64,000 nt of DNA from Pseudocercospora fijiensis CIRAD86 (lineage: Eukaryota > Ascomycota > Dothideomycetes > Mycosphaerellales > Mycosphaerellaceae). The position numbers and the translations under genes are program-made. Location: the NCBI RefSeq assembly GCF_000340215.1, contig NW_006921538.1:1-64000 (forward strand), written 5' to 3'. Under the pieces are notes generated by a model. The model made no database searches. It had not been told where the DNA came from and worked only from the letters and a program-made list of their open reading frames with translations. Positions 12,250 to 22,859 of the stretch are shown here, piece after piece. The first letter of the stretch is position 1. Every line of letters begins with the position of its first letter.

Positions 12250-12751
12250 TAGATATAGAAGTACTATCCCTTAGAGTAGAGCTAGCGGCGTTAGCTCTAG
12301 TAAATTAATCGACTACCGCGATAATATCGTCGATCTCGAGCTAGTTAATATAGGTAGCGAGGAGCTATAGCCTATCTCTAGTATTTATACGCGGCGCTAT
12401 CTATAAAGAGAGTAGTAGTAGTCGTAGTACTAGGAGAAGTAGCCGTCCCTAACTAGCCGAATAGTGCTAACTCTAGAGTGTTTAACTACCTACTACGCCT
12501 ATTTAGCTATAAAGTAGAGGGTTAATATAGGGGATAGGTTAGGTAGCCGAGGAGGTAGACGATATAGCGGCTAGATATAGTTATAGCGCAGACGAAGAAG
12601 ATGCTACGCCTAGGTCTTACTCGGCTTACTATACTTTCTTCTAGGCTCGTCGTAGAGCCGTACTCGCTAACTTCCTCGCGGTACGTTCGGCCTTCTTCTT
12701 CCGCTCTTCCTCTTTAGTACCGAGTAGCTTACGCTATCCTTTAGGCGGCAT
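12250..12751 (-). pseudogene. Small basic ORF of telomere-linked unit, copy 1
   Basis: The minus strand has an intact ATG at 12751-12749 (MPPKG*RKLLGTKEEERKKK) and a Lys/Arg/Glu-rich start of about 30 residues. RIP-type stops and Ser/Thr-rich sequence follow to the unit edge. Its role is unknown; the start resembles the basic leader of many nucleic-acid-binding proteins, which is weak evidence. The same ORF is in copy 2. Confidence 0.45.
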
Positions 12752-13030
12752 CGTATTAATTCCGTTAATAGCGGAGGGCAAAGCTTATATATAAGCCGCG
12801 CTAATAAGTATAGAATTCGAGGAGGTAGTAGTTCTATCTCGCGGAAACTACTAATACTAGAAAGGGCTACCCCTTTCTAGTAATGCATTTTGTATATAAA
12901 AGAGTAAAGAATAGTAGCGTAGTATATTTTACGTATAAAGCAGTACGTATAAGCAGGTTCGTATACTGCCTACGGCCTTCCCGTAGACGTTACAAAACCT
13001 AAAGTCTAGTAATTAAAGGATACCGTAAAC

Positions 13031-13095
13031 AACTTAAAACTTTAGGTACGTACCTAAAACTAGGCGTTTTAGGTACGTACTAAAAGTTTTAAGTT
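13031..13095. repeat. Hairpin repeat, unit copy 1
   Basis: AACTTAAAACTTTAGGTACG and its inverted arm (ending AAGTTTTAAGTT) flank a short TAGGCG centre. It lies between the small basic ORF and the helicase fragment, possibly in a shared promoter or 3' region. Confidence 0.8.
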
Positions 13096-13439
13096 ATTCC
13101 TCTATCGGACCGTAGGATAAGTAAACCTAAAGAGTATTACTAGTAGGTCTATTATTAAAGGTAAAAGTCCTTACTAAGCGATAGGCGGAGTAATACGAGA
13201 TACGGGGTAAGGTTCGTAGTAGCCTTCTATAATAGTAAAGGAAGGCTATTTAATTAGATAGTTAGCTAGGTTCTAATAATGTTTAATTAATATCGGGTAG
13301 ATAGGTTAGCTAGATTTCGGGAAAGGGTACCTCGTATACTTAATATAAGACTAAAAGTATAGCTAAGAAGATAGGTAAATCCCTACTTACGGAACCGGAG
13401 GGTAAGGGGTAGAGGAATGCGTACCCCGTATGTTTCTTA

Positions 13440-14880
13440 ACCGGAAGCGCTCCGTCGCGTTCTAACGAAGCGAGGGCCGTATCGCTAGTTATAGCTAATT
13501 AGCTAGACGTAGGCGCGGTCGAGATACGACTTAGAATACGAACGCCTTCTTACTTTAATGTTTCTTAAGCGCTTCGTCGTATCCTAGCGAAGCGGCTTAC
13601 TAACTAGAAGCGCTTCGTCGTATCCTAACGAAGCGGCTTAACGATATCCTTGTCCTTACTGCGACTACCGAGACGTACAAATTCTTCCTCGAATATAGCG
13701 ATATAACGTAAAAACTAGTCGATAGCGTAGTTAGTCTAATAAGCGATAATTATTAGTAGATCTCCCTTATTCTAGTTCTCGAGTATTACTTTAATAGCTT
13801 ATATAGAGATATAGGTCTTGCTAGTACCGGGTAGGCCTTAAATAATAGCAAGACGCGCTATTAGAATACGACGGAGCGCTTCTAGTTAGGAGGCGTCTAG
13901 AGCACTATTAGGCTTAGAAGGCTAGTGCTTAACTATATTAATATTCTCGAAGCTCTCGTTAGAGTTATTAACTAGGATAGAGCTTAGATCTCGCTTTAGC
14001 TATGCTTTAAAATACTTAGGCGCCGAAATGTAAGGCTATATACTAACGAGGTACTCTAATAAGGGGAAACCCTCGCGTATTATACGCTAAAGGCTAAGTA
14101 AGGTATACCGATTAGCTTCGAAAAGTCCGCTATAGTCCTCTACTATAAGATATTCTATAGTAGGATCTAGCTCTAACTCCTTAGGACGGGTAAAGGCGAG
14201 ATTAAGCTTAGGTAGATTCTACTAAAGTCCCTCTAGTAGTCGAGCGGCAATAGTAGCGATAATAGCGCGAGATACGAACTTGTTATTTATTAGTATAAGA
14301 ACGACTAAGCTACCGGCGATAAGGCGCTTTAACTATTCCTATAGAACTTTCTTACTAGTATAGAGGAGACTAAAAGTAACGCGGACGGCGAAGCTATATA
14401 TAGACAAAGTCGCGCCGTAGATATAAACCTACTTAGGTTAGTATATAATAGGCGGCGCGTTAAAGGGGTAAAGGCGAGACTAACCTTCGTATAGATACCG
14501 ACTTTGCTATTAAATGCGTCCTTAGCGGCATATAGAGTATAGCGAGTTATTAAGACTACTTCGCGAAGGCTATAGAGGGTATCTTCGCGGTTCCTATAGA
14601 ACTTTCTTACTAGTACGGAGGAGACTAAAAGTAACGCGGACGGCGAAGCTATATATAGACAAAGTCGCGCCGCAGATATAAACCTGCTTAGGTTAGTATA
14701 TAACGGGCGGCGCGTTAAAGGGGTAAAGGCGAGACTTATCTTAGTATAGATACCGACTTTGCTATTAAATGCGTCCTTAGCGGTATATAGAGTATAGCGA
14801 GTTATTAAGACTACTTCGCGAAGGCCGCGGAGGGCATCTTTATAGTATAGCTTATAGAGAGTGCTCTAAGAGAATAGTTC
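13440..14880 (-). pseudogene. Hrr1/ZNFX1-type SF1 RNA helicase, truncated, copy 1
   Basis: The minus strand encodes a helicase of the UPF1-like SF1 branch. Upstream of the P-loop it reads SLVVLILINNKFVSRAIIAT, then NSALDAS*LEAL, a Q-motif-like segment. The Walker A motif is GLPGTSKTY (13837-13814), followed by ILEN*NKGDLL, IIIAY*TNYAID* (motif Ia) and VRLGSRSKD. This order matches the NFX1-type helicases, which include S. pombe Hrr1, a factor in RNAi-directed heterochromatin. The DEAD-box and later motifs are absent: after motif Ia the frame runs into unrelated sequence that contains TTATAGCTAATTAGC palindromes. The product would thus be only the front part of the ATPase. A 255-bp (85-codon) duplication lies upstream at 14336-14845. 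Confidence 0.75.
14336..14845. repeat. 255-bp direct tandem duplication
   Basis: The segment beginning TTCCTATAGAACTTTC at 14336 recurs at 14591. The period of 255 bp is a multiple of three. It is present only in unit copy 1 and lies in the region encoding the helicase N-terminal part. Confidence 0.85.
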
Positions 14881-15560
14881 TATAAGGGAGGCGATAAATA
14901 GTAAATAGGGCTAGTCGACGTCGCGCGTAAGGGCGAGCGTTCCTATCGCTAGTTATAGCTAATTAGCCCGCGGCCCTTGCCGTATCGCTAGTTATAGCTA
15001 ATTAGCCCGACGCGGGCGTAGTCGAAATACGACTAAGAATGCGACCGCCTTCTTATTTAGCTCGCAATATACGTAGGTAGCCTACGAGTAGGCGCGAGAA
15101 TATATTCTTTTATACCTTCGATATTATAATATCGAATAAATAGAGAATAGTTCTATAAGGGAGGCGATAAATAGTAAATAGGGCTCGTCGACGTCGCGCG
15201 CGAGGGCGAGCGTTCCTATCGCTAGTTATAGCTAATTAGCCCGCGGCCCTTACTATATCGCTAGTTATAGCTAATTAGCCTAACGCGGGCGCAGTCGAAA
15301 TACGACTAAGAATGCGACTACCTTCTTGTTTAGCTCGCAATATACGTAGGCGGCTTACGAGTAGGCGCGAGAATATATTCTTTTATATCTTCGATATTAT
15401 AATATCGAATAAATAGAGAATAGTTCTATAAGGGAGGCGATAAATAGTAAATAGAGCTCGTCGACGTCGCGCGCGAGGGCGAGCGTTCCTATCGCTAGTT
15501 ATAGCTAATTAGCCCGCGGCCCTTGCCGTATCGCTAGTTATAGCTAATTAGCCCGACGCC
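14871..15560. repeat. 273-bp tandem repeats with paired palindromes
   Basis: AGAATAGTTCTATAAG starts at 14871, 15144 and 15417 (273-bp period). Each unit contains two copies of the near-palindrome GCTAGTTATAGCTAATTAGC. In unit copy 2 only two starts remain (17990 and 18262). Confidence 0.85.
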
Positions 15561-15587
15561 GGCGCCCTACTATACGCCCGCTATACG

Positions 15588-15605
15588 CCTAACCCTAACC
15601 CTAAA
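15588..15605 (+). repeat. Short interstitial telomeric tract (CCCTAA)
   Basis: CCTAACCCTAACCCTAAA marks the end of tandem unit 1. The orientation (CCCTAA on the plus strand) is that of a left chromosome end. Confidence 0.85.
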
Positions 15606-15623
15606 GTGCCCTATAGTAAACGA

Positions 15624-16125
15624 TAGATATAGAAGTGCTATCCCTTAGAGTAGAGCTAGCGGCGTTAGCTCTAGTAAATTAATCGACTACTACGATAATA
15701 TCGTCGATCTCGAGCTAGTTAATATAGGTAGCGAGGAGCTATAGCCTATCTCTAGTATTTATACGCGGCGCTATCTATAAAGAGAGTAGTAGTAGTCGTA
15801 GTACTAGGAGAAGTAGCTATCCCTAACTAGCCGAATAGTACTAACTCTAGAGTATTTAACTACCTACTACGCCTATTTAGCTACGAAGTAGAGGGTTAAT
15901 ATAGGGGATAGGTTAGGTAGCCGAGGAGGTAGACGATATAGCGGCTAGATATAGTAGTAGCATAGACGAAGAAGATACTACGCCTAAGTCTTACTCGGCT
16001 TACTATACTTTCTTCTAGGCTCGTCGTAGAGCCGTACTCGCTAACTTCCTCGTAGTACGTTCGGCCTTCTTTTTCTACTCTTCCTCTTTAGTACCGAGTA
16101 GCTTACGCTATCCTTTAGGCAGCAT
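15624..16125 (-). pseudogene. Small basic ORF of telomere-linked unit, copy 2
   Basis: Second copy of the ORF described at 12250-12751. The start codon is at 16125-16123; the third codon differs (CTG, AGC context on the plus strand) and RIP stops are at slightly different places. It is convergent with nothing in this copy, since the long plus-strand gene occurs only once. Confidence 0.4.
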
Positions 16126-16404
16126 CGTATTAATTCCGTTAATAGCGGAGGGCAAAGCTTATATATAAGCTACGCTAATAAGTATAGAATTCGAGGAGGT
16201 AGTAGTTCTATCTCGCGGAAACTACTAATACTAGAAAGGGCTACCCCTTTCTAGCGATATATTTTATATATAAGAGAGTAAGGAATAGTAGCGTAGTATA
16301 TTTTACGTATAAAGCAGTACGTATAAGCAGGTTCGTATACTATCTATAGCCTTCCCGTAGACGTTACAAAACCTAAAGTCTAGTAATTAAAGAACACTAT
16401 AAAC

Positions 16405-16469
16405 AACTTAAAACTTTAAGTGCGTACCTAAAACTAGGCGTTTTAGGTATATACTAAAAGTTTTAAGTT
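16405..16469. repeat. Hairpin repeat, unit copy 2
   Basis: Counterpart of the hairpin at 13031-13095 with a few transitions (TTTAAGTGCG for TTTAGGTACG in one arm). Confidence 0.8.
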
Positions 16470-16809
16470 GTTCCTCTATCGGACTATAGGATAAGTAAAC
16501 CTAAAGAGTATTACTAGTAGGTCTATTATTAAAGGTAAAAGTCCTTACTAAGCGATAGGCGGAGTAATACGAGATACGGGGTAAGGTTCGTAGTAGCCTT
16601 CTATAATAGTAAAGGAAGGCTATTTAATTAGATAGTTAGCTAGGTTCTAATAATGTTTAATTAATATCGGGTAGATAGGTTAGCTAGATTTCGGGAAAGG
16701 GTACCTCGTATACTTAATATAAGACTAAAAGTATAGCTAAGAAGACAGGTAAATCCCTACTTATAGAACTAGAGGGTAAGGGGTAGGGGAATACGTACCT
16801 CGTATATTT

Positions 16810-17995
16810 CTTAACCGGAAGCGCTCCGTCGCGTTCTAACGAAGCGAGGGCTATATCGCTAGTTATAGCTAATTAGCTAGACGCGGGCGCGGTCGAGATA
16901 CGACTTAGAATACAAACGTTTTCTTACTTTAATATTTCTTAAGCGCTTCGTTATATCCTAGCGAAGCGGCTTACTAACTAGAAGCGCTTCGTCGTATCCT
17001 AACAAAGCGGCTTAACGATATCCTTATCCTTACTACGACTACCGAGATATATAAGTTCTTCCTCGAATATAGCGATATAATATAAAAACTAGTCGATAGC
17101 GTAGTTAGTCTAATAAGCGATAATTATTAGTAGATCTCCCTTATTCTAGTTCTCGAGTATTACTTTAATAACTTATATAAAGATATAGGTCTTGCTAGTA
17201 CCGGGTAGGCCTTAAATAATAGCAAGACGCGCCGTTAGAATACGACGGAGCGCTTCTAGTTAGAAGGCGTCTAGGGCACTATTAGGCTTAGAAGGCTAGT
17301 GCTTAACTATATTAATATTCTCGAAGCTCTCGTTAGAGTTATTAACTAGGATAGAGCTTAGATCTCGCTTCGGCTATACTTTAATATACTTAGGCGCCGA
17401 AATATAAGGCTATATACTAACGAGGTGCTCTAATAAGGGGAAACCCTCGCGTATTATACGCTAAAGGCTAAGTAAGGTATACCGATTAGCTTCGAAAAGT
17501 CCGCTACGGTCCTCTACTATAAGATATTCTATAGTAGGATCTAGCTCTAACTCCTCGGGACGGGTAAAGGCGAGATTAAGCTTAGGTAGATTCTACTAAA
17601 GTCCCTCTAGTAGTCGAGCGGCAATAGTAGCGATAATAGCGCGAGATACGAACTTATTATTTATTAGTATAAGAACGACTAAGCTACCGGCGATAAGGCG
17701 CTTTAACTATTCCTATAGAACTTTCTTACTAGTACGGAGGAGACTAAAAGTAACGCGGACGGCGAAGCTATATATAGATAAAGTCGCGCCGTAGATATAA
17801 ACCTACTTAGATTAGTATATAACAGGCGGCGCGTTAAAGGGGTAAAGGCGAGACTAACCTTCGTATAGATACCGACTTTACTATTAAATACGTCCTTAGC
17901 GGTATATAGAGTATAGCGAGTTATTAAGACTACTTCGCGAAGGCCGTAGAGGGTATCTTCGCGGTATAGCTTATAGAGAGTACTCTAAGAGAATA
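16810..17995 (-). pseudogene. Hrr1/ZNFX1-type SF1 RNA helicase, truncated, copy 2
   Basis: Second copy of the truncated helicase, with Walker A at 17211-17188 and the same flanks. It lacks the 255-bp duplication seen in copy 1. Truncation after motif Ia is at the same point, so the helicase was already partial before the unit was duplicated. Confidence 0.75.
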
Positions 17996-18412
17996 GTTCT
18001 ATAAAAGAGGTAATAAATAGTAAATAGGGCTAGTCGACGTTACGCGCGAGAGCGAGCGTTCCTATCGCTAGTTATAGCTAATTAGCCCGCGGCCCTTACT
18101 ATATCGCTAGTTATAGCTAATTAGCCCGACGCGGGCGTAGTCGAAATACGACTAAGAATATAACCGCCTTCTTATTTAGCTTGTAATATATATAGGTAGC
18201 CTACGAGTAGGTACAAGAATATATTCTTTTATACCTTCGATATTATAATATCGAATAAATAGAGAATAGTTCTATAAGGGAGGCGATAAATAGTAAATAG
18301 AGCTCGTCGATATCGCGCGCGAGGGCGAGCGTTCCTATCGCTAGTTATAGCTAATTAGCCCGCGGCCCTTACCGTATCGCTAGTTATAGCTAATTAGCCC
18401 GACGCCGGCGCC
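17990..18412. repeat. 272-bp tandem repeats of unit copy 2
   Basis: Shorter counterpart of the 273-bp array at 14871-15560, with starts at 17990 and 18262 and the same paired GCTAGTTATAGC palindromes. Confidence 0.8.
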
Positions 18413-18433
18413 CTACTATACGCCCGCTATACG

Positions 18434-18451
18434 CCTAATCCTAACCCTAAA
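18434..18451 (+). repeat. Short interstitial telomeric tract, unit 2
   Basis: CCTAATCCTAACCCTAAA, one base different from the tract at the end of unit 1, at the equivalent place in unit 2. Confidence 0.85.
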
Positions 18452-18464
18452 GTGCCCTATAGTA

Positions 18465-18979
18465 GGCTAAATTAAAGGGCTAATAGAGGAAAGACCCCTC
18501 TATATAGATCTACTCTACTTACTACGCTACCCTATAAGGGTACTAAGGTACCGAGGATCGGAACTAAGCGTTCCCGGACCCGTACGCTTCCCCGTATAAG
18601 TCTAGAACTAGAACTAATTCTTCCCGGAAGGATTTTAAGCTAAAAACAACTACCGAAATTATACCTACCTAAAGTAGGTAACGGTAGTTTAGCCCTAATC
18701 TTACTAGGACGCGGAAAGATCGCTACCCGACGGCTATACGTCTATCCGACGGTATTATAGCTATCCGACGGCCTAATATTGCGCCGTCGGGGCAATCTAA
18801 CTCCGCGCGACGAGTAGATATATAGAGACAAGCCTATATAGTCCCTAAAGAGTATCTAATAGGCGAAACTACTTCTTTGTTTCTATAAGAGTAGTAGGAC
18901 TACTTTTATATTTATTTAGGACTCTATAAACTCATTCTTATTCCTATTCTTTTACGGCTTTATTTAGAGTAAAGCTATT
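18465..18979. other. Non-coding stretch between tandem units and telomeric tract
   Basis: No coding frame was recognised. It contains short repeats of TATCCGACGG at about 18730-18775 and a palindromic AACTACCGAAATTATACC / GGTAACGGTAGTT pair near 18647-18690. It may be a terminal segment of the same subtelomeric element family. Confidence 0.4.
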
Positions 18980-19020
18980 CCTAACCCTAACCCTAACCCT
19001 AACCCTAACCTAACCTAACC
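18980..19020 (+). repeat. Interstitial telomeric repeat (CCCTAA)n
   Basis: About 41 bp of CCCTAA repeats degrade into CCTAA at the right edge. The vertebrate/fungal-type telomere repeat TTAGGG is on the minus strand. The sequence directly to its right is a copia element broken inside its polyprotein. The orientation is that expected if the broken copia end had once been capped as a left chromosome end. Confidence 0.9.
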
Positions 19021-21916
19021 TCGCCTTTCTCGTTTAATTTTGATTTATAAACGAAGCGTCCTTTTAGCGCTTTTCGGTCTAGCGGTAGTTCTACTAGTTC
19101 CTAGGTGTTTTAAGCTTATAGATCGGTTATTTCTTTAAGTATAGACTCTTTCTACTTCTCGGAATTAGGACTATTAATAGTATTTTTATACGTATCTAGA
19201 TCGGTAATATTATCGTCTACTAAGTACGCTATTTCGTCGTTGTTTCTATATCCTTCGTATAGATTAAATATATCCCGTATTCGGGTATTAGCCTCGTCTT
19301 TAGCTAGTCTAGGCCTTTTATATTTAGGCTCTTCTTATATACTAGTAGTAGATTCCGGGGCGTCTAGAGACTGTTTCTTAGGTAGAGTAACTTCTAAGCT
19401 CTCTAATTCTTCTAGTATATTACCGCTAGGCCCCGGTAGTATATTACTATCGTTTTGAGTAGTAATATCTCTAATAGTATTAAGTTCTATAGTCGGTATA
19501 TCTTATAGTGTATCCGTACTAATAGATTCTTTAGTAATATAAGTAGTACTACTTAAGAATACTCTATCGAGTATCTTAACGTTTCGAGACTAAACTACGC
19601 GCCTAGCTTCTAAGTCGTATAGTTTGTATTGTTTAGTACTAAAACCAACTAGTATAGCTCTTCGTACTCTAGATTCTAGCTTTTTCGGCGTCTTGTTCGT
19701 ATAGTAAGCAATAGAACCGAACGTTCTTATATTACTTAGGTCGGGTTTCTCCTTATATTTTAGCTCGTAAGGCGTTTTAAAACCGAGGGCACTATGCGGT
19801 GTCCTAATATAGATATATTCCGCGGTTTCTAAAGCGAATTGCTAAAATCTTTTGCTTAGTCCGGATTGAATTAGTAATGCCTGTACTCTATATAGTAGAG
19901 TTCGATTAGGTCTTTCGATTAGGCCGTTTTGTTCCGGAGTATAAGGAGCCGATAGTTCGTGTCTAATACCGGAGTTCTTTAAGAATTTAGTCGTAGGTTT
20001 ATTAACGAATTCCGTACCGTTATCGGTTTTAAATCTTTTAAGGCTCGGGCGTTGTATATTATTACTAAACTCGTTTTCGGAGTGTAGTTTATAATGTTTA
20101 ATAGTAGAGAGTACTTCGGTTTTAAAGCGTAAAGTATACGTAGTAATAAAACGACTATAACTATCTAGAAAAGATATAAAGTAACGAAAGCCGTCTATAG
20201 AGATAGGTTCTATAGGGCCGCAGTCTCGCAGAGATCTATAGTTACTTTATCTAGATAGCTATTAGCCGGTTTACTTATTTCTCGACTTATAGTCTTAGAG
20301 AATTTCGCTTTAAGATATACCTCGCAAGTAAGATTCTTATTACTAGTAAGATCTTCTTTTATAATCGAGGTTCCGGTAGTATTTTCTATTATTTTAGATA
20401 TAGTAGGATATCCTATATGTCCTAAGCGTATATGTAACTCTCGATAAGGATCCCGATAGACGTAAGCTTCGGGATTTATATCGGTAGTTGTCGCTATAGC
20501 GGCTAGTTCTCCGGCTTCTATCGGTATCGTATAAATTAACCGGTATAGGTTCCCGATACGTCGTCCGATAGTAAGGGATCTTACTCGCTTATTATTAACC
20601 TCTAATAGGTAGGCTTAACCGTCTTAAAGATGTACTTAGACTCCGGCGGCGTCTAATTTTGCTACGGATACGAGGTTTACTTCGAAATCTAGTATATAAA
20701 GGCAATCCTTTAAGATATACGGTTCTTTCGTATCCGTAAGGGTTAATTGTACGTCTCCGTATCCGGGTAATATTATAGTTTCCTTACTACCCTATTTAAC
20801 GGGTGTATTCCGGGTAGTATAGGTCTTAAAATAAGCCCTTTCGTTTATAATATACGAGGTACAAGCCGAATCTAATAGAAACTGGACGGTTCGATTCGTG
20901 TTTTTTACCGATATATCGCGAATATAAGACGTTAGGTTCGTATTCGAGTCCTTAGGTTGTTCGTTAGTAGCCTCGTTACTAGCGTAGAGTACTACTTCTT
21001 CGTTTAGGTCTCGGTCGGTATCGAGTATATCTATATCGGGATAGCTTTAATTCCTACTAGATAACTCGATATTATACGCGTCCTTAGTCGTATTTAGGTC
21101 CCTCGTATAGTAAGCTTCTTATTCGGTAGCTCCTAAGTCCTTATTCTTAAGGTAGCTTAGTTTTTTCTCTAGGTATTTAATCTAACACTTATTTTCTAAG
21201 TGTCCTATACCCGTACGACCTTTTCCGATATAGTAGGTGCATTTTAAATGCGGATTCCTTAATTTGCTAACTCGATTATTACTAATAGGGGCTGCCGGAG
21301 TAGTCCGAAAACCGCTATTAGTATAAAGGACCCTAGTAGTTTTATAGGTTTCTAACCGTCGAGATTGGTCTAAGAGGCCGTTTACTATATCGTCTAGGTA
21401 TAGTATATCTTAGCTATCGTCTCTAGATCGATTCGTAATCGTAGTAATAAAGGTAGAGTAGTTTTCGTCGACTCCGTTTAGTAGTAGCGAAATCGATAGC
21501 TTTTCGGGTATAGCTATTCCTCTAGCTTCTAGGGCACTTATAAGCCTAGCATATTCGTTTACGTAGGTCTCTATAGTACTAGCAATAGCTAGGTTATAAT
21601 TAAATAGCTTGCAGAATAGTTAGTATTCGGCGGCGAATCCCTTCGGAGAGTACCGTTTTTCTAAGATATTCTAAGCTTTAGCCGGCGTCGTAGCGGTTTT
21701 TACTTATAATAGAGGCCCGTCTTTAAGGGTTAACCTTAGTATAGAAAGTGCCGATCTTAGGGTTAACTCGTTATTACTAGGATTCTCTTCTAGGGCCCCT
21801 TCGTATCCTTTATAAGTTAAGATATTCTTAACTTTTTCGGACTAGATCTCGTAGTTACTACTACCGACTAGCTTATCGGATTCCGGTATAAGTCGGTCGG
21901 TTATTTTGACAGATAT
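19021..21916 (-). pseudogene. Ty1/copia Gag-Pol, truncated at start of reverse transcriptase
   Basis: The minus-strand order is Gag of the UBN2 type (about 21916-21250: DKLVGSSNYEIWSEKV), a zinc-knuckle remnant (KCTYY ... GHLENKC near 21250-21190), then integrase with KRFKTDNGTEFVNKP and SAPYTPEQNGLIERPNRTLL (about 20060-19890). Next come the linker and ELVELPLDRKALKGRFVYKS at about 19110-19040, which is the family's reverse transcriptase entry. The frame then stops at the telomeric tract, so reverse transcriptase, RNase H and the 3' LTR are missing. The sequence is less RIP-mutated than its neighbours: many CA and TG remain and long stop-free runs persist. The first codon reads ATA where ATG is expected. 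Confidence 0.85.
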
Positions 21917-22744
21917 AGGTTGTCTTTTTCTAATAATTATAGTTTAATCACTAGTTTAATCTATAGCTGTTTATCCTAAACCGTATATTCTTACTTAAGA
22001 AGCTATCTTAAGTAGAGTAAGTATAAGGAGTAGGTTAATTCTTTAGATTAAGACTAGTAGCGTAGGTCTTTCTTATAGATTAATAGATTAATCTATCGGT
22101 TTTTACTACCTTCGGTAGCTTGAGTTTCCCTTCGAGGGTCTTTTAAAACTACAATAGTTTTAATAGTAACCGTTGTAATTACGAAAGAGTCGTTTGTTTC
22201 GATTTTTAATAGTAGTCGGGTATCCGTATTTAGAGTATTTAATTAGTATTGTTCTTGTCCGCCGTTATTGTCTTCGTATAGTAGTATACTCGGGGATTAG
22301 TTATATAAGTCGTTTATATATCGATAGTCGTCTAGATTAAAAGTATCCGTTATTAATATATAGTAAGATCGGTAGGGTATTTCGAATAGTAGTCGATAGC
22401 GAGTAAGGCTTAGTATCTTAGGTTAAGAGCTAGCCGGGCTTATAACCTATTGAATTGTATAGTAGTAGTATAGGCTGAACTGTATTATGTTCGTTGTGTT
22501 CTATCTAAACTAGTAACTATCCTAGGTATATATATATTTAGTCCTTCCTATTATCGAGTATCCTTACTATTGTCGGCTACTCCGATAATAGTATCGGTAT
22601 ATCCGATAGTTCTAGAGGCGCCGTATTACGCCTCGTAATCTTATTTCTTTATATATAAAGGCTGTATATATATAAAGAAGGATATAAGGACAAAGCAGCC
22701 CGAAATTATTATTTACTCGCTTTAAGGCTAACAAAGCTTATTTC
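21917..22744 (-). mobile_element. Probable copia 5' LTR and leader
   Basis: The sequence is non-coding, upstream (minus sense) of the copia Gag. It includes a TATA-rich stretch near 22655-22690 (ATATATACAGCC, TATATAAAG) typical of an LTR promoter. Exact LTR ends could not be set because the other LTR is lost. The boundary with the gypsy fragment is around 22745. Confidence 0.4.
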
Positions 22745-22859
22745 TAAGATAATGCGACAAACCTAAGGACTAGGCCCGAATCGACCGTACTACCGCTAAG
22801 TACCGAAAGTACCTCTTAGCTACTAACGCTACCCCTATAGGCTAACCTTCGAAAAAAGA

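Larger units (their letters stand above)
12244..15617. repeat. Telomere-linked tandem unit, copy 1 (3,374 bp)
   Basis: The segment begins AAACGATAGATATAG at 12244, and the same start recurs at 15618. Both copies end in a CCCTAA tract followed by GTGCCCTATAGTA. This copy is longer because it contains an extra 255-bp direct duplication (starts 14336 and 14591) and one extra 273-bp repeat. It carries a small minus-strand basic ORF and a truncated Hrr1-like helicase. Differences between copies are mostly TA versus CA/TG, so RIP acted after the duplication. Confidence 0.85.
15618..18464. repeat. Telomere-linked tandem unit, copy 2 (~2,847 bp)
   Basis: This is a direct repeat of copy 1 with the same gene order and the same terminal CCTAATCCTAACCCTAAA tract at 18434-18451. 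It lacks one 255-bp and one 273-bp internal repeat, which accounts for the length difference of about 528 bp. The unit-telomere-unit-telomere arrangement is like yeast Y' arrays. Confidence 0.85.

Noticed and set aside
18980..19020. True chromosome end
   Set aside because: About 19 kb of further sequence lies on the outer side, so the tract is interstitial now, whatever its origin.
19240..19458. 72-codon plus-strand ORF
   Set aside because: It is antisense to the copia polyprotein, whose minus-strand frame has clear homology; treated as a shadow.
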